Positions 1 to 11,772 of a stretch of 64,000 nt of DNA are shown piece after piece. The stretch lies in the NCBI RefSeq assembly GCF_001949145.1, contig NW_019091519.1:264655-328654 (forward strand), given 5' to 3'. The translations under genes were made by a program, and so were the position numbers. This DNA is from Acanthaster planci. Its lineage: Eukaryota; Echinodermata; Asteroidea; Valvatida; Acanthasteridae. A model generated the notes under the pieces. The model had not been told where the DNA came from, did not search any database, and saw only the letters and a list, made by a program, of their open reading frames with translations. The stretch's first letter is position 1. Every line of letters starts with the position of its first letter.

Positions 1-2784
1 CCAAAGCTGTTCGTGTCAACAGCAGGCACCCCCCCCAATTACTGCAGTGTTTGGTGCAGTTTTTATGATTTGGAAGATCACAGTCAGAGTGGGCTTGTGC
101 ACTGTAAACTTGGAACTCAATTGTTATTCAGGATTTGCCCCAAGTTTTGTTTCCAACTGACATGTACTGCGACCACTTTGTTGTTAAAATAATTTCAAGC
201 AGCTTGGGGACCTGGACAAGCAGTGGTGTATTTTATTTCTTACGTAGTGCTGACTTTCTGACAACTGTGCTGATGCTGGAATGATCTGTGATGTGAGCTA
301 CCGGTAATTAAGCTTGGAGCTAAGGTACACGTACATGTAACATGTTCAAGGCCCGATTTTATGCCTACATTTCATATTGTAGATTATTTGTGGTGTTTGA
401 AATGTGTCACAACTGACCTGACCTATAGTATAAAAATCTGTAGATTCAAAACAGCATTGGAATGTTTTATGCTATCAATAAAAGCTGACACAGTTGTTGA
501 TATCTGCCAGGTATAAGCAGGAAACAGTTATCAGCTCATTGATAACCTAGGGTTGATCCATTCACCTTTGCCTAGCATGCCAAACTGTTTATGACGTAAC
601 TGTTAGTTTAAGAAGCAGTAACCTGGATTACAAAGGATTTAAAAAAACCTGGGGGGGAGTTGTTTGGTTTCTCGAGCAGAGGGATAGAAAGGGGTGTGTG
701 GATCAGGATAAACTGTTCTGGGGTTAAAAATACACACACCACCCTTGAGGATATTATAATGAAGGAAAGGATCTAATGGGAATATATACTGCAGCTGGTG
801 GAGGACATTTGTGTGGTTTCCCGAGGTGAGTGTTGCAGTGGACATGAATAAATAGGAATGAGATCACAGTGACTGAAATTACCACAGAGGAATGTTCATG
901 TAGCAGAGGTTTGATCCCATTCATGCAGGTAAGCCTCATTAAAATCAGGAGGGCATGGGTCCTTGAATCAAAAACTCCTCTTGTTTTGTGGTTTGGATTT
1001 CAGCATGTTCAGAGGAGGTACGTAGTACTGATACATGTAAGATTGATCCTGTCTTCCAAGCTGTGTCCTGGGAAACACCCCTTAGCCTAGAGTAAAATGT
1101 GCATCACAAGCAGATTCATACAACTGATTTCATGTACTCATTACCTGACGGTCAGCTTTATCGTGTCCGGAACAGTGTGATTTTAGGATGTTGTAACTCG
1201 GCATGGAAAAAAGTGCTGAAATAACTGAACATTGATCTAAGTTAAATGTATTAACAAGGAAGGCTGGAGACATTAATAAGCAACCTTGCAGGCTGAGATC
1301 ACTCTTAGTGTGCATTTTCATAAAATGGGTTCTTAGATTTGTTGACTGGACTCAGGGGTTTTATAATTGGACAATTTCATTTCCGGTGAAATGCAGTAAC
1401 AGTATGTCGTAAGAGTCTATTATATTTGCTGCACTGTTTGGAAACAGGCCACAAAATACTCGATTTCTAGCACCTTCTGCGTTCATTGGAGTCAATTACT
1501 ACCTACACATACCTGGTACCACACTAGGGGATGTACCATAGGCCTACTGGGGATTTTCTTTACTCATTTCCTTATTTGCTTTTTTTTCCTTTCCATTTAG
1601 GCATTTTTCTTAACATTGGAAGAAGAGGTACAACCTCAAGAAACCAAGTCTGATGTCTTGTGGAAATTGTGAATAGGCTCACAGTTCCATCATGCATGAC
1701 TGATTTTTGAATTACAAATGTACACCTGTATAAGAGAAAGAGAAATTGAGTACTTATCAACATCTCGAAACCTGGTGTGTGGTCTGTAGTGTTGATTTTT
1801 ATTTTCATATCGAACTGAAAAGATACATGTACATAGGCCTATACCAGTAGATCTTGAATTTAAACTTTCTTTTTTTACTACTAATGGTCGGTGCTTTTGA
1901 AAACTCAGGCAATAAACAAAAGGGAGCCCTAATATCAGGGATTTGTGATTACTTTAAGCACTCCAGGATGCATGGGCATGAAATTAAAGCGTATTTGAGA
2001 GATTGTTCAAATTTGATGTTCCACTTCTCTGAGCTTGCTTACGAAGAAGGCAGGAAGTGCATGAATTGCTAGAGTTCACATTATTTGCTTAGCACAACCA
2101 AATATCAACATTATCAGTGCTTTCTCAATATTTGATCAGTTGTTTGAATTTCTGTGTGGGATGACTCCATTGACCCTGTGTTTATGACTAGGTTTTTGGT
2201 TGTTCCTCTATGAAACCAGGACAACTTTTAACGCGGCAGCATTTTTGCTTGTTTTGACTGTTGTCTTATTTTTTTCCTGCTATAAACCAAAACCAGCGGA
2301 GGCTTTCAGGTATTTCCATATTCAAAAGAAATGTCTTGATGCGAAGAGGAGGTGTGCAGTGTGGTATGATTATGTTTGTAACAGCCAACACCCTCCTCCA
2401 CCTTCAAAAAAGGAGAAAGCCGTTGTCGAAAACCTTTGGCAAGCAGTATTTCTCATTCGATAAAGTATCACAGTTTTGTCGCTATGGGGACAACTATTGA
2501 GCACGGAAGAGTTACAGGCTGCCTCCAGCTTATTACAGGAAAACTTGGACAAGTCAGTTTATGCCTACTTGCCTATCTACACCCAGAAGTATACATGTAT
2601 GTTTATGTATGTATTTGGGTATCTGTAGGGTTACAGGTTGGATGTGCCCCGGTAGATTGTCTATCCAAATTAGTTTTTCAGCCTGATAATGGGGATAATA
2701 TACAATTGATACATGTAGCACCTTGAGCAGTTGAACTGCTGGATATCAAGGCGTTTCGCAGGTATGATGCATCATAGTCAAAAA
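1..2784. other. Non-coding, no gene recognised
   Basis: AT-rich unique sequence with stop codons in all frames at short intervals. Only single TACATG-type repeats are seen. No exon, RNA gene or element supported. Confidence 0.6.
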
Positions 2785-2925
2785 TTTCAGAATTATGAGG
2801 AATCTGACTTACGGATTAGCGCTCATACATTTAGCTCTGGTGCCTCATGATAGGACCTTTGAGAAGTCAGACCAATATCACGGACCCTTTGCCAATACAT
2901 ATGAGGCATCAGACTCGTTTACGTA
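2785..2925. repeat. Degenerate foldback sequence related to the 11581-11772 element
   Basis: Contains ggtgcctcatgataggacc on one side and the inverted atatgaggcatcagactcg on the other, with words shared with the element at 11581-11772 (acgcctcatgtggtaggtcc). The ends are diffuse. Confidence 0.4.
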
Positions 2926-2961
2926 TATATGTTTGTAACCCTTCCTATACTGTAGGTATCA

Positions 2962-3915
2962 GGACATCTCGTGCCCAGGACAACTCGTACGTACCCAAAA
3001 TGTCACACCCGGGACAACTTGCACCCGAGTCAACTCCCACCCGAGACATCTTGTACCCTGTACACTTCGTACCTTGGACAATTCGTACCCAGTAATAAAT
3101 GCACTTTACTTGCACTTAATTTGATTTATGATTTGAATAAACGTGCTTCATTAATTAAAAAAATTAATATCAATCACGAACAAGGGGAGTAAGGCCCATT
3201 TCACTGTCTGCAAATCGGTGATTCTGCACTTGTCAAGTTTTAGAAATTTGTGTCAATCACAAAAAAGACAAGAAAAGCCCTTTTCACTGTTTGCTAAGCA
3301 GAGGCTTGGCCTGAAGTTTTTTTGGAAATTTGTGTCAGTGATGAACAAGCCCAGTAAAGCCCCTCTAGTGCCTGCTAATCAGTGGTTCTAACTAAAGATG
3401 CTGCACCACCTTTCATCCCATCCGCCGCCCCATCCGCTGCCCCACGCACGCACTAAAACCTCTGGAGGATATACCTGCATGCAGGAAAAACAGATTGATT
3501 CAATGCCTGGAACTAATTGCCTGCGCTAAACAGACATTTCTTTTCAGAGCGACAAATATTTAACAATTAAAAGAAAATCACGTGAAATGCTTTCCATGTT
3601 TTGTTTTCATTCTCAGTTGGTTCTTATTTCTACCACTCAACACTTTCGACAAGGCTCAGTTTTTTTGAGTGCTAACTGAAGAAAATCCAGTTACACGCAA
3701 AACAGATGGCTGCATTATCAGCAATCAAAAACCGTATTTGATATGCCATACTATAATTCTGACGTAATGTCGCCACAAGCTATAATAAAATGCAATGTTC
3801 TCTTGGGTTACGTGTTGTCCTGGATACGAATTGTCCCGGTGTGACATGTCCTGGGTATGAGTTGTCCCGGGTATGAGTTGTCCCTGGTTCAAATTGTCCT
3901 GGGTATGAGATGTCC
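2962..3915. mobile_element. Foldback element with minisatellite arms (~954 bp)
   Basis: The left arm (2962-3092) is a run of degenerate 16-17 bp units of the type gggacaactcgtaccc. The right arm (3806-3915) is the same run inverted (gggtatgagttgtccc). Both outer ends carry GGACATCTC followed by (A/G)T(A/G)CCCAGGACAA or close variants. Between the arms are three diverged direct repeats of about 82 bp, beginning at 3160, 3244 and 3326. No coding capacity is seen. The architecture is that of foldback-type DNA transposons. No clear target-site duplication. Confidence 0.7.
3160..3391 (+). repeat. Three tandem ~82 bp repeats inside the foldback element
   Basis: Units start aaattaatatcaatcacgaa (3160), aaatttgtgtcaatcacaaa (3244) and aaatttgtgtcagtgatgaa (3326). 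Each continues with a related agtaaagccc-ttcactg-tgctaa core. The last unit is shorter. Confidence 0.65.
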
Positions 3916-6900
3916 ATAATTCATTCTGTACATGCTTCACACATTGTTGTTCTTAAGATAGGGTGCATTGTTACTTGTTAGATACAATTGAGAAATAACT
4001 GAAGAACTGTGAAGTGAAACAAAAGTACGAATGGCACTGCAGTTAGAAACTTTACGACACCATAATCAAATGAGTTAGGATTCATGGCCCACTTGATGAA
4101 ACGTCACTTATTCCCCTGGAGAACTGGTTATCACTTAGATTGCTCAATCCAAATTCCAAGTGCCTTCCAGACAGATGCGTCTTCACGACAGACACAGTAT
4201 CAGATTAATTGGGTTCCTCCATTCCGAAGTAATTACAAATTAAAGTGCTGAGGTCCTATGGTACTGATAGCATCCTCACAACCAGCCCTGGGGATAAAAC
4301 TGTTAAATCAATAATATGGGCCATCATTAAGGATGTAAAAAGAAAAAAAATCATATACCAGTACATGTATTATGCTCTTCAGTGGATATGAAAATGGAAG
4401 TTAGGTTAAATAATAAAGAAGTTCAAAAACAAAGAAATTGGGGCTACCACATTGTAATATACCGCATTTACCAGGCTTCTGTCAGTCAATATGCAAATTT
4501 TCATCTCATCAGAATTCATTAAATGACCCACTGTTGCATTAACTATCAATTATGGGAAATGAAAAGATGAAACAATTTTGCACTGCAGGGGAATAACCGT
4601 CAAGAAAAAGTTTCATGTACATGTACCGGTCCAATTATTAAATTAGTTCTTTTTCATTTCCAGGGACAGTACACAAAGTTCTATCCATTATTACATGGCC
4701 TGTCTTTGCATTTGATTGACCAGTCATTGATATTTTTAAAAAGAATTTTTTGTCTGTTCACCATCTAAAGGCGGAAGAAAATATTTGCTGATGCTATTGA
4801 AACTAATCATAATTCGTCAGTCGTGTGTCATTTCCCTGTATAACACATTTCCAACTGATTTACAGTTCTGGCCAGTTTTTGTAATATGCATTACGGGTGT
4901 TGTGATTTCATTCGTGGCATTCCTAAACTATTTATATTGTCCGGACATCTGGTAAGATACTAAGTGCTAAGTGGAATTGGGTCAGTATTTTTTTATCATC
5001 TGTGGCACCAGATCCTCCTGCATGGCTTGTGAGTTGGACGGGCTATGCAGATATTGTTGGCGAAGAGCTGATGATGATGATGATGATGATGTGACTAAAG
5101 GTGATAGCAGGCTCAGACTTGGCAAAGACCCTTCTCGAGATGGCTGACGAGAATGTCAACTTGAAGTCTGCATGTAAATGTCGGAATGCGTCAGTACATG
5201 TAAATGCAAAGAGATCTTGCCCTGAAAGAAATTGAACTATAACGAAGATGAACATTTACATGAAGTGATGTCCAGTTGTGCTGCAACGTACTTGCGATCT
5301 CTCCAGTTTATATGAGAGGACACATCACCCCTTGTAATAATTTATCGCAGTTATACTGCACTCTTCCTTGATCCAGCTTGTTTAATCGCACATTTTATTA
5401 AAAATGATAACAATGAGTGGTATGCATGCATGCGTTTAAAACCTGCGTTCTTTCAACATTTTTATGGAAATTGTTCACTGGAAAAGCTTATGAAAGGGTT
5501 GAAGTACGACTGAGTACGTATATTCATTCAATGGTATGCACTGCGAAACCAAGTGATATGTACATGTACATATTTGAAGAAGCCAGTGCAAATAAAATGT
5601 CCAATTTTTTTATTAGCCAGAATAGGAATCAAGATACCCTTTCAAACATAATGAACTCCCACTTACCAACCGACAGTCAGGAATGTGAAGTGTTTTGAAA
5701 AAAAAAAGTTGTTGGTTAATTATTTGCCAACAATAATAATTGAATTCAGCGAACTGAAGAAGACATGCACAAATGTGTCTGGAGCTGGGTAACCACAAAC
5801 ACTGTGTACATCAGTCTGGACCAGCTTTCACAGGGTGCACTGCATTTATGTGGATCAATATTGGTCCTGGTGCAAGACTGTGTGACTCAGGCCACAAGAA
5901 TGTAGGAAGTACCCCCAGTGGTCCCTGCTTGGCCTGCATAATCCCCCAATTTTTTTGGGGGGGGGGGAAGGGGCTGTACATCTAGAATCATTTACCTTTC
6001 GGATTCTTCTGTTCTTTTAAATGTTTATCCAGATACAATTAGGTGAATTTACATTTTGGAGGCTTGTTTGCCCTTTGTGTTTTTTTGTTGTCATGTAATC
6101 CTTGCACCATAGAGCACACACTGACCCTTTTCAAATGACACTGGTGCTGACATGTACATGTACATGTATACTGTAGTGTATTGTTAATTGACATAATCAA
6201 GTGTCAGTATGTGAAAGCATAGACTATTAAAAGCCAGTTGGATGTGATTGGATCATAGACAAGCCAGGTTTACATTACCATGGAGCAGAGTTCTACCTGA
6301 AACTCCACAGTTATTGTGATCATTCATGACTGCTTCAGCTTTGTACATGTACATGTAGTGCCCCTATGAGTACATGTACATTTATATGGTTCCTGCCCAC
6401 ATGTATGCTAAAATTAAAGATTGTTGAGGAACAAGACACACTTCTATGCCAGTTCTACTTATTTACATGTTGCTGTCCTGTTTCCTAGCAACAGATCAGA
6501 TTTTATGTTTGTCATTGGGATATAGAGTTAAGTATGGTTGAATATCAGTTAAATTACACCTTGCGGCTATTAAAACTTCATTGATTACATTTTACCTGTA
6601 CTTCATAAATTTAGATGCTTAATGTGAGAATAGAAGGCCTCATACAAAACACCAAAATGTAGCTCGTGTACATTATTGTACCAAAAATGCTTTGCCTACT
6701 AATCTTAGCTGTTATTTAGACATCATGGCATACATGTACATGTATCTCTTAACATAATCTTGGTTTCAAAAATCTTTTGTATGGAAAAGCAGATGGCTAA
6801 CGGATAAAAATAAACCAGAATTCGTCCACAAATTATTCATGAAATAAATGTGATGGAAGACTTCCAATCCGCCAGGATGGAGGTTTGTACTTGGGAACTG

Positions 6901-9262
6901 TACATGTTTGCCAAAAAAATTAACCTGCCAGTACATGTACTGGTAGATTTGCAATATTGAATGAAATGGAACATAATGTAACCAAATCAATACGCAATGA
7001 TGCCAAACAGCAGACTTTACAATGAAATATGACTCATTCTTGATCTTGCCACAGACACTTTTGTGGCACCTTCCATTTTATGATCACCTAGTCCATTCTC
7101 AAAAGAAATCTACACAGCTCTGATGAAATCATTGCTTGTGCCCCTCTTGCTCTGGTTTGCGGTGCACCCCTCTCCTGAAGAGTGGTAGTGCCCTGTCAGT
7201 AATTACTTGCCTGCAGGCGGAGGGTTGTAAGTCATTCATTTGCGGGTAGGACTCCATACGCCTCGCAACCCACTGTTCATCTCTTTGGCAGGATCAGGGC
7301 GCTTGGTTCCCAGAGTGTAGAAAAATTCGGGACCTTTTTTGGTGTTGCTGTGCAATATCTGATAGGATTAGGAGCCGGACTGTACACATAGGACAGTTGG
7401 TTGACTGGAAATTGTGAGTATGTTCTATCATGTGTTTGTAGAAATTACATTGTACATGTACCTGGTACATCACTACATGTTGTCGGGTTGTGCATCGGGA
7501 CTACTTCATCATGTACATGTACATACTTTGTCATGGATGATACTGCGGTCTAAAAGTACATATTCATGTACATGACATGCATCAGTATTGAACAGTTGAT
7601 ATTGGTTTGGTTTGGTTGGTTTATTTCTATACATCACAGTTACAACATAAAGAAACAATATTATTACAAAATGAAATTAGACATGATGAGTGGCGGATAT
7701 TAGACAGAAACGCTTGCTGATGGCCTGGTTCCTTATTTGTCACAATAACATCCATGTGCAGCTGTATTCAATTAGGCTATAGTTACAAGATAGAGGAGAG
7801 AGAGAGAAAGAAAGTAACATAATTGAAGGTACAGCTGAACGTCAGAATGAAGCAAAGATTTTGATTGAAGAATTTGATATTTGCTCTTTCACATGTCATT
7901 CTTGCTGGCATGGTATGATCTTTGACAGTTTTTGCTATATTGCAAGATTAGCCATGATTATAGTGCAGGGGAAGGTTCATATTTCGCAAAACCCCTTTTG
8001 AGTGTTAACACTTCTCTTTAGACCACGCAAGTGAAGTCTTACATTTAATCTAATTGAATGTAATTGGTTGACGCAGTCATTGCATTGTACTGGTTTATTA
8101 TGAATTTTTGTGAAATACATGAACTGTTGGCAATGTTAGCCCTTTTGTTCAGTAGTAGTACTATCGGTATATGCTGTTGATAGGCTTGGTTGTTTTGGAG
8201 TTGTTTCCCACTTTCAGACTTTATGGGAAAACAAATTTTGTGGCATAGACAATTTTAGCTTCATTATTTTACTGAGGGTGTTTTCCATCATCCTAACATT
8301 TGCTTTTTATGGAGTTTCATAACATGCATGGCTTTGTTTTGGTGCAGTGCTGCTCTGTTGCATGTTCAGTACATAATAATAATTTGCTCACCAATAAGGC
8401 TCATTTCAAATCAGCATCTAAGTAAGAACATACATTATGCATACCCACATGTAGTGGTGCTCTAGGTTAGGATTTTCAATTAAGTCTGTACTTAAATTAT
8501 GATACTGGTCAGTGGTTTGTCTTATGCAATAAATAAATTAGATTAATTAAATTAATCAAGAAAGCACTGGTAAATGATCATGTTATCTTGCAGTGTGTTT
8601 AAATTAGTCTGCACAATGCCCTATTAGCTTTCTGGTCAGAAATAGCCACTGTCTTTTTCCAATTCTTTGTGTGGGGTAACCTAATTTGATCATGCATACA
8701 TGTACGTGTACCGGTACATGAACAGGTAGCTGCTTCGTACACTCAGTAAACACGTGCTTGATAACAAGTCCAGGGTTCTATCTGTTCATCACCATTGTCG
8801 CCAAATGGTAAAATTTACTCATTCTCCTGTAATCCTGAGCCTTTGGTAAGAAATCAATTTTACCAGCATTACTTGTGTAGCTGTGGAAAATGGTATTTCC
8901 AGTTGGAACATGTATATTTGAAATTTACCCGCTGGATCACTTGTCGTAAGGCCATTCAGACCACATGGAAAGTAGTCAGTACTCTTCCAGAAGGGTTTTG
9001 GAGGACATTGTCTGTCCTTGGATGTGTGAGGTTATGTCCCCAGTCCATCTTGCAATCTGTTCAGCAGTTCCCATCATTGCACATCTCAGGAGGAGGCATA
9101 TACTAGTACATTGTAGTTGTGAAATGATATTTTAATCCAGATCACTTTGACACTGTAGCTTGTCGCTGATTAACTCAAAATCTTGCCTTTTTTGTGGATT
9201 TATGTTAGTCATGTAGACCATGGGACTTACAAGACTGTAACGATCAGTTGGAGTAAAAGGTC
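3916..9262. other. Non-coding, no gene recognised
   Basis: No exon supported. Contains a short (ATG)n microsatellite at 5069-5091 and TACATG clusters near 6150, 6340, 6730, 6925, 7450 and 7512. Two stretches of more complex sequence (about 4080-4320 and 7160-7330) could be regulatory, but nothing in them is diagnostic. Confidence 0.6.
5069..5091 (+). repeat. (ATG)7 microsatellite
   Basis: Seven consecutive atg units starting at 5071, preceded by a partial unit. Confidence 0.9.
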
Positions 9263-9711
9263 GAGTTCGGACGGCCTGTTCTTGACACGGGTTTCTTGTT
9301 CTCGCGCTCAAACAGCGGGAACACGACTCAAGAACACTGTTCTCGGAACAGGATCACACACCACCTCCTCGTCAGGGTTTTACAGGAACACACGGAAAAA
9401 CTCGCGAAATTTTGATTTTTGAACAGCTGCAAAAAGTAGAGAGATGGCTTCCAAAGTCATAGACCATGTAGACAAAGGAAGTTTTGCAAAATTATCATTA
9501 ATTATTTTCCGAAACACAGAAATGAATGTTCCTGTTTATTTAGAAAAGAATTCAGCCCATCCAAACCTTAACTCTCGAATAACGTACATGGACGCCGCCA
9601 TGTTGCATGTTGCTTGTAATAACCGGTTGTTAGTTCCCGGCGTTCGAGCGGCCGACCACGAACAACAAATCGAGCTGTTCGTGAACATACAGGAACAAGC
9701 CGCCCGAACTC
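9263..9711. mobile_element. Terminal-inverted-repeat element, non-autonomous (~449 bp)
   Basis: The left end GAGTTCGGACGGCCTGTTC is matched by the inverted right end (GAGTTCGGGCGGCTTGTTC when read on the - strand), 17 of 19 identical, and similarity continues inward into GTTCTCG/GTTCGTG-rich sequence. CpG content is well above the surroundings. An open frame from the ATG at 9444 runs through the right arm to 9794; since the arm is non-coding in orientation terms I do not regard it as a protein. No target-site duplication was found. Confidence 0.6.
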
Positions 9712-11580
9712 AGCCAGAGAGTAAGCCTGGTGATCCAGACAAATGTTGCCTTTTGAACTACTGGTATGTATACAGTACATGTACTGTGCAGTAGTACAGT
9801 GTTCTGTACTTGTGCATGCTTTATACCTTGATCGAAATGCCAATCAACATGAAAACTTTCATGTCCCAATTAACATGAAAATTTTCATATGAGTTCATGT
9901 GGTTCCAACAGTTAACTTGATAAGAACACACATTGTATTTCTACGCCAATTCATATAGTCACCTACATACGATTGTCAAAATGTGTCCTCCAAACAAAGA
10001 AAAAGAAGTTGTCCGTATATTGTAATTGTGAACTCCCAACATCGGTAGCCACACACACACACAGCCTTTTCAGAAGTCTGCTCACAAGAACAGAAAGCAG
10101 AGCGTGAGAATTTCTATTTGGCCAAGTGCAATTGCAGGTGCTCTTTAACCGAGAAATTTAACATGTCGCTGGCATTTTGACATCAGCTTGAATGCAGGCA
10201 AGTACACGTACTCGTACATTGTACATGTAGCATTATTTCCCTTCAAAATTTTAACACAAATCTGCTGTGGCAGTCTGTGACCTCAACTTGACCTGCAAAC
10301 AATGTCGAGTGTATGTATGTACACTGTACATGTACATGCTTAACGTACTGATACACTTCCCACAATGAAGAAGGTTTTTGTCGTTTGTTTATGGGTCAAA
10401 TTAAGGGGTCAAATTAAAGGGTTCCTATTATTCCTAGCAGTGTGGCAGTACTTTCTGACAGTTCTTTACAGATGTATTTTTGACAATCCATTTGATGTAT
10501 AGGCCGATCATCATCAACTTCAGTTGATCCTGTAGCAGTGTTTCTGTGTAACCAAATTAAAATTATGTAGTACCATCCAAAAGCAACACACAAGAAATAC
10601 TACCAAGTACTGTACCTGTGATGTAGGGTTGCTATGTTTTCAAATGAACTTCATTTGAATATTTAGTATTTTCATGATTATGAATTTGCATGTACGGTAC
10701 ATGGAGGTCTATGCATACATGTACACATCATAACTTTGTCAACATGTTGATATCTGTGGTGTGCACAGTGCGTAGATTTTTAGCATTTTCAGTTTATTTG
10801 AAATATTGGGCTATCAGCTGGTAGCGTATCTTACATGTCTCTGAATGAAGAGGAATTGAAGGTTTAGATTGTGAGTGTATGGTGTTTTAATTATGGGCCT
10901 CAATGATTCTCTATTACTTCCCGTCTTTTCTCCACTTGGCTTGTAATATCTGGTAATACAGCTCCAATGCCTTCCCGAAGTGCTCTTGTTAGGGCAACAA
11001 GGATCAAGTTGGACTTCCTGGTTGTGGCAATTAATTTTCAGTCCCTCGGTAACAGTGGTACCAGCACCTGCGGTATCAGTTGCAGTATCGAAACTGGAAA
11101 TGAGGACTCACACAATCAGAATGTGAACCGCAACTGCCGAAAAGTGAGTGTTGGTCCTGCAGAGTGCCATATCTTCAGTGTTGAAATAAGGATGAACTTT
11201 GTTTTTCTTTTGTCTTTTGTTTTCAAAGATCAACCATCTTCTGATTTTTTGTATGTTGTCAGGGGTGTGAGAATTCAGCTTTATAGCTGATTTCAGCTTT
11301 TTTGTATGCCTGATCTGTACAAAAGTATGGGAACCTTTTTACATTTCAGCTTTTTGCTAGCTGTTTTCAGCCACTCACACCCCTGAGAAATGTCCTTTGT
11401 GAATACCGTAATTGTAAGCCCTTTGAACATTGGAAGTGCTAAAGTTGTATTATACAAAGTAAAAATGCAGAGTATGCTCATAAAATCAACAAGGTTTTTC
11501 AAGAGGGTGAAAAATGAAATAACGGTGTGGTATGGTACAGCTATAAATATATGTATGCATATTTTCAAAGTATCGTACAT
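9712..11580. other. Non-coding, no gene recognised
   Basis: Contains TACATG-rich patches near 9775, 10205-10230 and 10318-10338 and a short CA run at about 10050. No exon supported. Confidence 0.6.
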
Positions 11581-11772
11581 GGGGGTCAGCTCATACATGT
11601 AAGTCAGACGCCTCATGTGGTAGGTCCAACGCCTCAAAAGTCTGATGATTTTTTCGTAGTTTGTTTCGGCCTACAGATCCAACGCTTCATTAGTCAGATG
11701 CCTTGTAAATCCGAAAATTCAGACTTTTGAGGCATCGGACTTATGAGGCGTCAGACGTACGATACCGACCCC
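11581..11772. mobile_element. Foldback element with GCCTCA/TGAGGC words (~190 bp)
   Basis: Left arm from gggggtcag through gtcagacgcctcatgtgg and acgcctcaaaagtctgatg; right arm carries the inverted copies cagacttttgaggcatcgg and ttatgaggcgtcagacg, ending cgacccc. Internal units (ccaacgcttcattagtcaga) are degenerate repeats of the same words. No coding sequence. Confidence 0.6.

Noticed and set aside
2962-3915. CRISPR-like array (short repeats with spacing)
   Set aside because: The units are degenerate, adjoining, inverted between the two arms, and in an intron-bearing animal genome; no spacers.
3725-3940. Peptide with repeated TQD/PG units (HTQDNLNQGQLIPGTTHTQD)
   Set aside because: It is a translation of the degenerate 17-bp minisatellite arm of the foldback element, not a repeat protein.
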